Assembly (NCBI GenBank): GCA_029862745.1
Contig: JAOTWS010000002.1
Coordinates: 62,001-126,000, forward strand
DNA length: 64,000 nucleotides
Direction: 5' to 3'
DNA from: Nitrosopumilus sp.
GTDB taxonomy: Archaea; Thermoproteota; Nitrososphaeria; Nitrososphaerales; Nitrosopumilaceae
Shown piece after piece: positions 43,304 to 51,812 of the stretch. Numbering within the stretch: the stretch's first letter is position 1; every line of letters begins with the position of its first letter. The notes under the pieces are model-generated. The model ran no database searches. It was not told the DNA's origin and saw nothing but the letters and a program-made list of their open reading frames with translations. A program made the translations under genes and the position numbers.

Positions 43304-44044
43304 ATGATTAAAGGTAAAGTTGCAATAATAACTGGTGCCAGTAGTGGGATTGGATTTGCTACTGCTTTGACCCTGGCAAAAGCAGGTGCTAAGGTTGCAA
43401 TAGGAGCTAGAAGAGTTGATAGATTAGAGGATCTTGCAAAAAAAATCTCTACTAATGGAGGAGAAGTTTTTTATCAAAAATTAGATGTAACGCAAAGATC
43501 TGAATGTGAGAATTTCGCTAAAGCAGTTTTAGATAAATGGGGTTCTATTGATATTCTTGTAAATAATGCGGGTTTGATGCCTTTGAGTTTCTTCAAAAGT
43601 CTCAAAATAAATGAATGGGATAGAATGATTGATGTAAATATCAAGGGCGTATTGTATTCTACAGCTGCGGTAATCTCACATATGAAAGAGAAAAAATCAG
43701 GCCATATTGTAAATCTTTCATCAGTAGCTGGAAGAATTGTTTTTCCTGCAGGTAGTGTTTATTGTGCAACAAAACATGCTGTTGCAGCATTTACTGAGGG
43801 ATTAAGGCAAGAATTTAGTGTACGTTCCAACATTAGAGTAACTAGTATTGAACCTGGAGTTGTTGCAACAGAACTTAATGATACAATTACTGATGAATCC
43901 TTACAAGGATTTATAGAAAATACAAAAAAGATGGAAGCATTACAAGCAGAAGATATTGCAAATGCAATTTTATATGCTGTTGAGTCACCACCACATGTTA
44001 ATGTAAATGAGATTTTGATAAGACCTACAACACAAGAACGTTAA
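43304..44044 (+). CDS. SDR family NAD(P)-dependent oxidoreductase
   Basis: The open frame begins at ATG 43253, but ATG 43304 (residue 18) is preferred because SDRs normally begin within about ten residues of the nucleotide motif. That motif reads TGASSGIG at about 10-17 of the shorter form; NNAG, SSVAGRI and YCATKH (catalytic Tyr and Lys) follow. The length of 246 residues is classical. It resembles YdfG-like (serine dehydrogenase) SDRs, but the substrate is unknown. It ends one base before the flavoprotein gene on the same strand, so an operon is likely. Confidence 0.88.
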   Translation: MIKGKVAIITGASSGIGFATALTLAKAGAKVAIGARRVDRLEDLAKKISTNGGEVFYQKLDVTQRSECENFAKAVLDKWGSIDILVNNAGLMPLSFFKSLKINEWDRMIDVNIKGVLYSTAAVISHMKEKKSGHIVNLSSVAGRIVFPAGSVYCATKHAVAAFTEGLRQEFSVRSNIRVTSIEPGVVATELNDTITDESLQGFIENTKKMEALQAEDIANAILYAVESPPHVNVNEILIRPTTQER

Positions 44045-44045
44045 A

Positions 44046-45194
44046 TTGTCAAGTATTCCACATGTTGTTATATTAGGTGGGGGTTTTGGTGGACTTTCAT
44101 CAGCCCATGAACTAAGAAATTCACTTTCTTCATCACAAGTAAAAATCACAATAATCGATAAAAAAGACTGGTTCATGGTAGGATTTGCAAAATTATGGAT
44201 AATGAATGGAACTAGGACTTTTGAAAATTCTATTGGTTCACTTAATGAATTACCAAAAAAAGAAATTAATTTCATTAAAGATGAAATTTTAGCAATTGAT
44301 CTTCAAAATAAAAATGTAAAAACTATATCTCAAAATATTTCTTATGATTTTCTAATTATTTCAATGGGATCTATATTGGCCCCTGAAAGAATTCCTGGAT
44401 TAAAAAATAACGGATTAAATCTGTATGATCATAATCAACTTCTAGAAATTCATGATAAATTAATGAGTATAAAATCTGGAAAAATTGCTATATGTATAAT
44501 GGGAATGCCTTACAAATGTCCTCCCGCACCATTTGAGGCTAGTCTATTAGTAGATTCCATGCTTAAAGAACGTGGAATACGAAATTCCATTCAAATTGAT
44601 TTTTACAGTCCAGCTCCTATTACTTTACCAGCAGCTGGTCCTGAAGTAAGTAAACAAATTCTTGAACTAGTAAATTCTGAGAAAATTATTTTTCATAATT
44701 CTTGCAAAATAAAATCTGTAGAATCTAACAAACTTATTTTTGAAAACAGTAAAGCTAACTTTGATTTGCTTTTATTTATTCCTCCACACATTGCTCCCAA
44801 AGTTATTTATGATTCTAGTTTAGCTAAAGAACCTGGATTTATTCCAATTGACAGAGATTGTAAAACATCTTTTGAAAATGTATTTGCAATAGGTGATGTT
44901 ACTAGTATGTCTGTTACAGAAACCATGACAGTTCCAAAAGCAGGAGTTTTTGCAGAAGGAGAGGGAATAACAGTTGCCAAAAATATAATTTCAAAAATTC
45001 AATCTAAAGAAGAACTAACCTTATTTGATGGAAAAGGTGGATGTTTTATAGAATCGGGTAAAGAAACAGCATCAATTCTTGAAGTTGATATGTTTTCACA
45101 ATCTAAACCTTCAACAAATCTCTCAGAATCTACTTCTGATAATCTTTCTAAAAAAATTGAATTTGAAAAAGAACGAATGACAAAGTGGTTATGA
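44046..45194 (+). CDS. Sulfide:quinone oxidoreductase-like flavoprotein
   Basis: FAD-dependent oxidoreductase of 382 residues. GGGFGGLSSA at 10-19 binds FAD, and AIGDVTSM near 282-289 is the second FAD motif. MGMPYKCPPAPFEA near 152-165 contains a cysteine at the place conserved in SQR and flavocytochrome c sulfide dehydrogenase relatives. SQR needs two to three cysteines; Cys158 and the late Cys337 are the candidates. The start is TTG at 44046. Function as a sulfide oxidase is possible but unproven. Confidence 0.75.
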   Translation: MSSIPHVVILGGGFGGLSSAHELRNSLSSSQVKITIIDKKDWFMVGFAKLWIMNGTRTFENSIGSLNELPKKEINFIKDEILAIDLQNKNVKTISQNISYDFLIISMGSILAPERIPGLKNNGLNLYDHNQLLEIHDKLMSIKSGKIAICIMGMPYKCPPAPFEASLLVDSMLKERGIRNSIQIDFYSPAPITLPAAGPEVSKQILELVNSEKIIFHNSCKIKSVESNKLIFENSKANFDLLLFIPPHIAPKVIYDSSLAKEPGFIPIDRDCKTSFENVFAIGDVTSMSVTETMTVPKAGVFAEGEGITVAKNIISKIQSKEELTLFDGKGGCFIESGKETASILEVDMFSQSKPSTNLSESTSDNLSKKIEFEKERMTKWL

Positions 45195-45404
45195 CTCATC
45201 TGATCTGTTTTTATCTTTTGAAAGATGTTCTAAGATAGCTCTTACCTCTATACTCAATTCATGAGTATCTTTTGATAGACTCAGTTTTTCTGGAATACTA
45301 TTTTTAAAATCAGCATCTTCCAACTCAATACTTCTTTTTTGAATACAATCAAGATGATCCTTGTCAGTAGCGGAAATTTTGTGACAAATATTACAAAGTT
45401 TCAA
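45189..45404 (-). CDS. Small hypothetical protein with CxxC
   Basis: A 71-residue protein starting MKLCNICHKISATDKDHLDC; Cys4, Cys7, His17 and Cys20 could form a zinc site. The rest is charged and helical (SIELEDADFKN and HELSIEVRAILEHLSKDKN). The start is ATG 45404. It overlaps the end of the flavoprotein gene by 6 bases, tail to tail. Function unknown; thaumarchaeal genomes hold many such small zinc proteins. Confidence 0.6.
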   Translation of the reverse strand: MKLCNICHKISATDKDHLDCIQKRSIELEDADFKNSIPEKLSLSKDTHELSIEVRAILEHLSKDKNRSDES

Positions 45405-45428
45405 TAATTATGTTAAACAATACGACGA

Positions 45429-45437
45429 TTTAATAAT
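45429..45437 (+). promoter_or_regulatory. Probable tRNA-Pro promoter TATA element
   Basis: TTTAATAAT is centred about 28 bases before the mature 5' end of the tRNA at 45461. The spacing fits an archaeal TATA box with a short 5' leader that would be removed by RNase P. Confidence 0.4.
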
Positions 45438-45460
45438 TTCATTTTATGCCTCTGAAACAA

Positions 45461-45534
45461 GGGATCGTAGTCTAGCTTGGTATGATACTAGTCTGGGGGA
45501 CTAGTGGTCGCAGGTTCAAATCCTGCCGGTCCCA
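45461..45534 (+). tRNA. tRNA-Pro (anticodon GGG)
   Basis: A cloverleaf can be drawn in full. The acceptor stem GGGATCG pairs with CGGTCCC, with A45534 as discriminator. The anticodon stem CTAGT/ACTAG encloses the loop CTGGGGG, whose middle bases give anticodon GGG (codons CCC and CCT). The T arm is GCAGG-TTCAAAT-CCTGC. No intron is present. The 3' CCA is not encoded; the CCA-adding enzyme gene is nearby at 46271. Confidence 0.95.
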
Positions 45535-46296
45535 TCACACTCTTAAAATTTTCAACAATTTTTCAAAACTTTCCCTAGATTTTTCTTCCTTATATTGTCT
45601 CAAAATACTAATAAGTTGTTCTTTAGATGGATTTTTGTAAATTTTTTGGGCTTTTTTTGCAAATCCCGAACCAATGAAGAATGCTTGAGTGATTGATGTA
45701 ACGTTAGATGGTCTTCTATTAATGCTAGAACTTTCAAAATCAATTATGGTTGATTTTATTTTTCCAACTATAACATGTTTAGAAATATTGCTTAATTCTC
45801 CATGATCAAAACCAATTTGATCTAATCTATAGCAATCTTCTAAAATTTTTCTAATTGTAGATTTTAATTTTTTTGCACTACCTGTACCTTTTAAGGAATC
45901 TATCCATTCATTAATTTTAATCCCTTCAAGATATTCCATTACTAAAAAATTTTTACTGACATCAATCATTTTTGGTCCAACATTTACTGAATTTACAAGT
46001 TTTAGTAAAACTGCCTCACTCCTCATTTCTTTTCTTTGAGAATCTGTTCTTCGAATTTTTAATGCAACTTCTTTGGTTCCTTTTTTTGCAAGAACAACGA
46101 CTCCAACATACCCCTTTCCCAAAACTGCTGTTTTTCCAAGAGTTGTAGAACCTACTAATGCAATTGATTTTATTTTTAATTTTTCTAGTTCTACAATTCT
46201 TGATTTTATTTGTCTAGAAGTGGCTTTTGGGTATCCAAGAATTTTTGAGTATGGTTCATCAACAAACCTCTTAATTGAAATAAAGAAGTGTGCCAT
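45535..46296 (-). CDS. RIO/ABC1-like serine/threonine protein kinase
   Basis: The 253 residues contain a glycine-rich loop GKGYVGVVV at 60-68, the ATP-anchoring Lys80 in VALKIRR, a helix-C Glu94 in RSEAVLL, FLVMEYLEG near 117-125 as the hinge, a catalytic-loop region DHGELSNISKHVIV near 164-177 and a metal-binding Asp in IIDFESSS near 184-191. This is a compact atypical kinase as found in many archaea (COG2112 type). The true substrate is unknown. It overlaps the CCA enzyme gene by 26 bases, with its start inside that gene, so translation is probably coupled. Confidence 0.8.
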   Translation of the reverse strand: MAHFFISIKRFVDEPYSKILGYPKATSRQIKSRIVELEKLKIKSIALVGSTTLGKTAVLGKGYVGVVVLAKKGTKEVALKIRRTDSQRKEMRSEAVLLKLVNSVNVGPKMIDVSKNFLVMEYLEGIKINEWIDSLKGTGSAKKLKSTIRKILEDCYRLDQIGFDHGELSNISKHVIVGKIKSTIIDFESSSINRRPSNVTSITQAFFIGSGFAKKAQKIYKNPSKEQLISILRQYKEEKSRESFEKLLKILRV

Positions 46297-47605
46297 CTGT
46301 TGAAATCAGTTCACTTGCAGTCTCTTTAATTGATTTGCTTAAATTTTTATTTCCTACTGATATCTTAAAACCTTTTTTAAAATCTGCTTGAAGACCTTTT
46401 GGTATCCCTATATGGAGATTCTTTTTCAAAAATTCTGTCATAAAATTTACTGCCTCGATATGTTTTCTTTTTTCTAATGAGATTATCTTTTTATTATTTC
46501 CAATCCACAAAAGTTCCGAATTTTGAAGATTTTTAGAAATAAAACTTTTAGAGCTATCTTCTCTAAAAAATTCTGGTCCGTTTTTTGAATATATTCGACT
46601 GATTTTTGTAGATTCTAAGAAGAAAAATAAATAGATTTCATTTTGGTGATCTATATGAGGTTTGCTTCGTAAAACTCTAAATCCTCCTAATTCTAATTGT
46701 ATTGACAATGATGATGTGACTCTTTTAATTTGCCCCCATATTATATCTGGACTTCTAGTTTGATAACTAAATTTAATCACTAGTAAATTATTCCAATATT
46801 TTTTTGATATTCGTGATTTTTTACTTTTGAAGAAATCTATTTTTGTTTTTTCTTTGAATGCTCTGCAAACAAGAACAAATTTTCCAATATTTTCATCAGA
46901 AATAGCTGCAGCCAAATTTCTATTGTTATCAATGGGATCTATGATTACGATAGATGTTTCAAATTTTTTCAATGTTTTTCCAATAACTTGATTTTCTTTA
47001 ATTGCTGATATTGATTTAATAACATTTTCAAAACTCCCAAAATATAAAATTAAAACTTCTGAAACATATCCACTGAATCCTTGTTTTGCAATCTCTGCAC
47101 CATAAATTCCATTTAACTTAAGAAATGTTTTAAGAATTCTAACATCATTTTTCATTTTAGATGTTAATGATTTATTCATAAATTTTGTATGAAATGTTGA
47201 TCTATCTGCAGCACTTTTCCACTTTCCAATTTTTACATCATAAAATGGTACTACATTGATCTTAGTGTTCTTAATTCTAGCTTCAACATATGGATGTTGT
47301 GAATATCTAACATAAGGAGAATATTTTTTTAAGGAATCAAAACCAATTTTCTTAGAAATTTTTCCAAACTTTTCTTCTGATGTATTTTTCTTAAATCTAA
47401 TGAAAATATCAATGTCCGCATCTTTTGATAACCATGTACCTTTTGCAAATGAACCTCCAAATTCTAATCCTATTACTTCTGGAAATTTTATGATTTCTTT
47501 TTGAATTAAATTAAATGCCAATTCTGCAATTCCTTTTTTCGTTTTTTCAAGCGATTTAGATGGAATTACAGTCTTAGAAATTGCGGAGATTATATTTTTC
47601 TTCAT
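46271..47605 (-). CDS. cca: CCA tRNA nucleotidyltransferase, archaeal class I
   Basis: Adds or repairs the 3' CCA of tRNA. The nucleotidyltransferase signature GGSFAKGTWLSKDADIDIFI is at 50-69, with catalytic Asp64 and Asp66. A further substrate domain and C-terminal tail region complete the archaeal class I form. The length of 444 fits. It overlaps ThpR by 4 bases upstream and the kinase gene by 26 bases downstream. Its partner on the map is tRNA-Pro at 45461, which lacks an encoded CCA. Confidence 0.93.
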   Translation of the reverse strand: MKKNIISAISKTVIPSKSLEKTKKGIAELAFNLIQKEIIKFPEVIGLEFGGSFAKGTWLSKDADIDIFIRFKKNTSEEKFGKISKKIGFDSLKKYSPYVRYSQHPYVEARIKNTKINVVPFYDVKIGKWKSAADRSTFHTKFMNKSLTSKMKNDVRILKTFLKLNGIYGAEIAKQGFSGYVSEVLILYFGSFENVIKSISAIKENQVIGKTLKKFETSIVIIDPIDNNRNLAAAISDENIGKFVLVCRAFKEKTKIDFFKSKKSRISKKYWNNLLVIKFSYQTRSPDIIWGQIKRVTSSLSIQLELGGFRVLRSKPHIDHQNEIYLFFFLESTKISRIYSKNGPEFFREDSSKSFISKNLQNSELLWIGNNKKIISLEKRKHIEAVNFMTEFLKKNLHIGIPKGLQADFKKGFKISVGNKNLSKSIKETASELISTDGTLLYFN

Positions 47606-48156
47606 TTTGCATTTATTTCCACTAAATCCAAATAAATTGGTCCTTTTGATGTTAATTTACTTTTTTTCAATTTTATGCTGACTATCTCTTGTATGCCAAA
47701 ATCTACCATTTTTCGATTTTTTAGTTCGTTTGTTATATTACCGATTTTCTTTTTAATCCTAAATACTGTAATATGAGGCTTGAAAGCTTTATTCGAAGAA
47801 AATCCCAATGGTTTTAATACTTTTTCCACCTTCTTTGATAATTCAATTAACATATTTCCTCCATTTTCATCTGTACCAATCCAAATTATTCTTGGGAATT
47901 CAGGTCTTGGAAATACACCTACACCTTTTAGATTTACACTAAAACTTGTAAATTCAATTAAATTAAGAGCTTTGATTATTTTTTTGGATACTTCTTCTGT
48001 AATTTCTCCTAAAAATTGTAATGTAAAATGAAAATTATTTGATTCTACAGGCTTTGCATCGATTTTAATGCTATCTTGAAATTTCTTTACAGAATTGATA
48101 ATTTCATTATTTGTTATTTCAATTGCTACAAAAGTTCGCATTACACCATTCTTCAA
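47602..48156 (-). CDS. thpR: RNA 2',3'-cyclic phosphodiesterase
   Basis: 2H phosphoesterase that opens 2',3'-cyclic phosphates on RNA; older name 2'-5' RNA ligase. Two catalytic HxT motifs are visible: HFTLQFLG near 44-51 and HITVFRIK near 128-135. The length of 184 residues is typical. It leads the operon thpR-cca-kinase, and a role in tRNA ends or repair fits that context. The start is ATG 48156; ATG at residue 6 is an alternative. Confidence 0.92.
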   Translation of the reverse strand: MKNGVMRTFVAIEITNNEIINSVKKFQDSIKIDAKPVESNNFHFTLQFLGEITEEVSKKIIKALNLIEFTSFSVNLKGVGVFPRPEFPRIIWIGTDENGGNMLIELSKKVEKVLKPLGFSSNKAFKPHITVFRIKKKIGNITNELKNRKMVDFGIQEIVSIKLKKSKLTSKGPIYLDLVEINAK

Positions 48157-48213
48157 CGTATCTTTATAATAATTTCCGGTAACTTCATAGACAGGAATTA
48201 TTTTTGATATATT

Positions 48214-48762
48214 ATGACCAAACTGATAGTATGTTTAACAGGCATGCCAGGCGCTGGTAAATCTACTATTGCAGAAGGATTGAAAGTAAAAGGATATACT
48301 GTAATTAATATGGGTAATACTATCCGAGAAGAGGCAAAAAACAGAAATCTTGAACCAACACGAGATAATCTTGGAAATTTAATGCTTGAGCTCAGAGAAA
48401 AAAATGGCCCGGGCGCTGTTGCAGAATTAGTTAAATTGCAAATAGATTCCTCAACTGCAGATGTTATTCTAATAGATGGAGTAAGATCAAATGATGAGAT
48501 TAAGGTACTTCGTAAATTTGGTGATGTAAAATTACTAGCAATTCATGCATCAACAGATGCCAGATTTAATTTTCTACAAAAAAGAGGAAGATTAGATGAT
48601 CCACAAACAAAAGAACATTTTGAAGAAAGAGATAATCGTGAATTAAATGTGGGTATTAACAATTCAATTGCATTATCTGATTATATAATATCCAATATTG
48701 GTTTAACAAAAGATCAATTAATTGAAACTGCTTTCAAAATTATTCAAAGTTGGATTAAATGA
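48214..48762 (+). CDS. P-loop nucleotide kinase, UPF0200 / dephospho-CoA kinase-like
   Basis: The 182-residue protein has a P-loop GMPGAGKST at 10-18, a lid region FLQKRGRLDDPQTKEHFEER near 126-145 and a conserved VILIDGVRS strand near 86-94. It belongs to a nucleotide kinase family that archaeal genomes pair with UPF0201. Candidates are dephospho-CoA kinase or a nucleoside monophosphate kinase; substrate cannot be set from sequence. It overlaps the next gene by 4 bases, so it is translationally coupled. Confidence 0.8.
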   Translation: MTKLIVCLTGMPGAGKSTIAEGLKVKGYTVINMGNTIREEAKNRNLEPTRDNLGNLMLELREKNGPGAVAELVKLQIDSSTADVILIDGVRSNDEIKVLRKFGDVKLLAIHASTDARFNFLQKRGRLDDPQTKEHFEERDNRELNVGINNSIALSDYIISNIGLTKDQLIETAFKIIQSWIK

Positions 48763-49157
48763 ATATTCCTAATATTAATTGCAAAATTGAAATGTTTTCA
48801 TCAGTAAATCCTTCAGAAGATCCTGATAAAATCAAAATGGCAATTTCTAATATTTTACCATATTCTACAATTAAAACTGAAAATTATTCAATTAATGCTA
48901 TTTCTAAAGAATTACGATCTTTTGAAAAAATTTATGAAACAATTCATAATAATCGCTTTCAAAAAGTCTTTAGTCGTAATTTAGAAAAAAATTTAGAAAA
49001 TAATACAACATGGTTTTATCTCAACAAACAAACTGCATTTGTTGGAAAAATAGTGATTTGTGAAGAAGCAGAGGAATCTCCATTGGGTCCTATCAAGACA
49101 ATTCTTACTTCATCAAATATTGATGGAATAATTGATTGGATAGTTTATGGTAATTAA
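48759..49157 (+). CDS. UPF0201 family RNA-binding-like protein
   Basis: The 132 residues match the UPF0201 layout: IEMFSSVNPSEDPDKIKMAISNILP at the start and a strand-rich C terminus (TTWFYLNKQTAFVGKIVI, then EESPLGPIKTIL). The fold in relatives resembles ribosomal L5-type RNA-binding proteins. The gene is coupled to the P-loop kinase, a pairing known in archaea, where the two are sometimes fused. Exact role unknown. Confidence 0.8.
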   Translation: MNIPNINCKIEMFSSVNPSEDPDKIKMAISNILPYSTIKTENYSINAISKELRSFEKIYETIHNNRFQKVFSRNLEKNLENNTTWFYLNKQTAFVGKIVICEEAEESPLGPIKTILTSSNIDGIIDWIVYGN

Positions 49158-49242
49158 AAAAAATCTAGCTAAAGTAAATTTGTTCTTTTTTGACTTTTTC
49201 TAGTATTAATTTATAATCTATCTATCTTCTTACAGCCATAAT

Positions 49243-49965
49243 TTAATTTCTTTTGAAAATTGATACAAATTCAGGTAAAGCAAATGTACTTGTACTTCTT
49301 ATGGTGAGATCCATTTCTGTTGACATTTCTGTTTTTTCTGGATTAATTTCTATCAATACTGCGTCATTTTGTTTTGCATAAATTGGAAGTATATTTGCAG
49401 GTGATACAACTAATGATGTACCAACAATTATCATTAGATCACATTCACTAGCAGAAAACATGGCTTTTTTCCATACATCTTGAAGTAAAGATTCTCCAAA
49501 CCATACTACATCAGGACGAAGTATATTTCCACAACTACACAATGGTGGTATTTCAATAAATTCTGTGAGGACTTCATCTCTAAATCCACAAGATGAACAT
49601 TTGATCTTAATGATACTCCCATGTAATTCTAGCACTTGTGTACTGCCTGCTTTCTGATGTAATCCATCAATATTTTGTGTTAAAACCACAACGTCAACAT
49701 ATTTTTCTAGTTCGGCAATTGCTTTATGACCTTGGTTAGGTTGCGCTGCAAAAATATTCTTTCTTCGTTCATTATACCATTCCCAAACTAATCTTGGATT
49801 TGTATAAAAAGCGTCTACTGTAGCTAATTTCATTGCATCATAATTTCTCCATAACCCATCTTTTCCTCTAAATGTGGGTATCCCACTTTCTTGTGAAATT
49901 CCAGCACCTGTTACAAATATGATTTTTTTAGCATCTCTAATTTGATCATTAATTATTTCAAACAT
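49243..49965 (-). CDS. Sir2 family NAD-dependent deacylase
   Basis: Removes acyl groups from lysine using NAD. GAGISQESGIPTFRG is at 20-34, NIDGLHQKAGS at 98-108, catalytic His115 in LELHGS, and the zinc site Cys123, Cys126, Cys143 and Cys145. The segment WEWYNERRKN has Tyr64 and Arg67, the pair that lets SIRT5-like and CobB-like enzymes act on succinyl- or malonyl-lysine. The length of 240 fits. It follows RNase Z with 3 bases between. Confidence 0.93.
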   Translation of the reverse strand: MFEIINDQIRDAKKIIFVTGAGISQESGIPTFRGKDGLWRNYDAMKLATVDAFYTNPRLVWEWYNERRKNIFAAQPNQGHKAIAELEKYVDVVVLTQNIDGLHQKAGSTQVLELHGSIIKIKCSSCGFRDEVLTEFIEIPPLCSCGNILRPDVVWFGESLLQDVWKKAMFSASECDLMIIVGTSLVVSPANILPIYAKQNDAVLIEINPEKTEMSTEMDLTIRSTSTFALPEFVSIFKRN

Positions 49966-49968
49966 ATT

Positions 49969-50868
49969 TCATTTAATTTCAATTTCTAAAAGATCTCTTG
50001 CAGTTATGACTGAATCATGAATTTCTAATGCTTCTTTCAAATGTTCAACCTCATCTTTATATCTAGCAGAAAAATGTGTTAGTACTAAATTTTTTACTTT
50101 TGCATTCTTTCCCAAAATTGCTGCTTGCTTTGCAGTAGAATGACATGTATCTTGTGCTTTTTGTTTTTCCTTATCTAAAAATGTTGAATCAAACACAAGA
50201 TAATCACAATTCTCAAAAAATTTCTCTAATTGATTTGTGGGCATTGTATCACCTGATATTCCTATTTTTTTACCTTGCCGTTTTTCTCCTAACACTTGTT
50301 CTGGAGTAATTATTTTATCGTTAATAGTTATTTCATTTCCCTTTTGTAATTTATTCCATAATTCACTTTCAGGTATCTCTAATTCCCTTGCTTTTTTAAT
50401 ATTAAATCTTCCAGGCTTATCTTTTTCTTCAAACAAATAAGAAAATGCTGTTACTGAATGATTTGCTTTAGATGCATAAATTAAGTATTTTTCATTTTCA
50501 AACACTTTTCCTTCTTTGATTATATTGATTAAAACAGAAAATGATAATCCAAAATTTAGTACCTTGATATTAGCTGCAATAAATTCTTCAATTCCAATTG
50601 GTCCAAAAATTTCTAATGTTTCAGTTCGATGTTGCATAGACATCGTTTGAAGTAATCCAAGAATTCCTATACAATGATCTCCATGTAAATGTGTAACAAA
50701 CAACTTCATTTTTTTATTCCATCCTAATCCTGATTTCATATATGAAATTTGAGCAGCTTCTCCTGCATCAAACATTAAAATCTCTCCATCTCTTTCTAAA
50801 CATATACAAGATAATCCTCTATTCTCAGTAGGTTGTGCAGCTGATGTTCCTAGAAATACAAGTTTCAT
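49969..50868 (-). CDS. rnz: Ribonuclease Z (tRNA 3' processing)
   Basis: Beta-lactamase-fold endonuclease that cuts tRNA precursors at the discriminator base. HLHGDH at 60-65 holds the zinc ligands, and the N-terminal FLGTSAAQPTENRGLSC is the family signature. VLTHFSARYKD near 263-273 holds the RNase Z motif HFSxRY. The length of 299 is normal. It overlaps the Trm11-like gene by 4 bases. Together with that gene it forms a tRNA maturation operon. Confidence 0.93.
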   Translation of the reverse strand: MKLVFLGTSAAQPTENRGLSCICLERDGEILMFDAGEAAQISYMKSGLGWNKKMKLFVTHLHGDHCIGILGLLQTMSMQHRTETLEIFGPIGIEEFIAANIKVLNFGLSFSVLINIIKEGKVFENEKYLIYASKANHSVTAFSYLFEEKDKPGRFNIKKARELEIPESELWNKLQKGNEITINDKIITPEQVLGEKRQGKKIGISGDTMPTNQLEKFFENCDYLVFDSTFLDKEKQKAQDTCHSTAKQAAILGKNAKVKNLVLTHFSARYKDEVEHLKEALEIHDSVITARDLLEIEIK

Positions 50869-51812
50869 TTAATTAAGATTGTTCTTGTCAAGCTTTTATG
50901 TCTATAAATATTATATTTTTTTAATCCGCTTAATTTCAACTTATTGTCTAATTCTTTTTTATACATGATTGCAATTTTTTTTCTTTTAGGCATGATTGAA
51001 AAAAATTTATTTAAAATTTCTTGGGGTTTTTCTGATGTTTTTGAAGATGTCCCATAAGGTAAATCAGTTACAATACCATCAAATTTTTCAGATATTTTTG
51101 CTAATTCCTGAAAATCAGATTGGATAACTTGTGATTTGTATCCATTCGCCTTTAGATTTTCTTTAGACATTTTACACATTTTTTCATCAAAATCTAACCC
51201 AATTGCGTGTATTTCCATAGATTCTGCTTCCAAAAGAGTGGTACCTGTACCACAAAACGGATCACAAACAGTTTCACCTTTCTTTAATCCTAGCAAATTA
51301 ATCATCACTCTTGTTAGTTTCCAATCTAATTCATGTGGATATTTTTTCACCTTTATTGGTCTTTTTATTTTCTTAACTCGTTTTGAAAACCCAAAAAAGT
51401 TTTCTTCATTAGTAAAAATAAGATAAACCGTAATGTCAGGATCATCTAATTTTACTTTTGCATGAGAAAATTTTGATATCATATCTCCCATAGAATTTTC
51501 TAATTCTACTACATTAAATTGATTTGAGGATAAATTAATTATTCTACAAACAAACGTCTTTGCATTTTTGAGTACTTCAAAATTATCTTCATCTAAGAAC
51601 AAACCTGACATCTTTCGTAATATCTGACCTGAGATCTTAACAAAAGTAGATCGTTTTGTAATTTCTTTCCAATTAGTCTTTGATTGAACAATAACTAAAT
51701 TTGCTATTATCTTTATTTTTGAAAACCTATCATACATTTTTGCTATAGCAATAATTTCATCTGTTGCAAGTTCTAGATAGTCTTTAGATAAAACAAAAAA
51801 ACTTTCTGGCAT
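50865..51812 (-). CDS. tRNA guanine-N2 methyltransferase (Trm11/TrmG10 family)
   Basis: The 315-residue protein has a SAM motif DPFCGTGTTLLEAE at 184-197 and the catalytic DLPYGTSS at 250-257, a D/N-P-P-Y variant of N2-guanine methylases. The N-terminal part (about 1-150) matches the THUMP-type tRNA-binding region. The best fit is the enzyme acting on G10 of tRNA. It overlaps prs by one base upstream and rnz by four bases downstream. Confidence 0.85.
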   Translation of the reverse strand: MPESFFVLSKDYLELATDEIIAIAKMYDRFSKIKIIANLVIVQSKTNWKEITKRSTFVKISGQILRKMSGLFLDEDNFEVLKNAKTFVCRIINLSSNQFNVVELENSMGDMISKFSHAKVKLDDPDITVYLIFTNEENFFGFSKRVKKIKRPIKVKKYPHELDWKLTRVMINLLGLKKGETVCDPFCGTGTTLLEAESMEIHAIGLDFDEKMCKMSKENLKANGYKSQVIQSDFQELAKISEKFDGIVTDLPYGTSSKTSEKPQEILNKFFSIMPKRKKIAIMYKKELDNKLKLSGLKKYNIYRHKSLTRTILIK

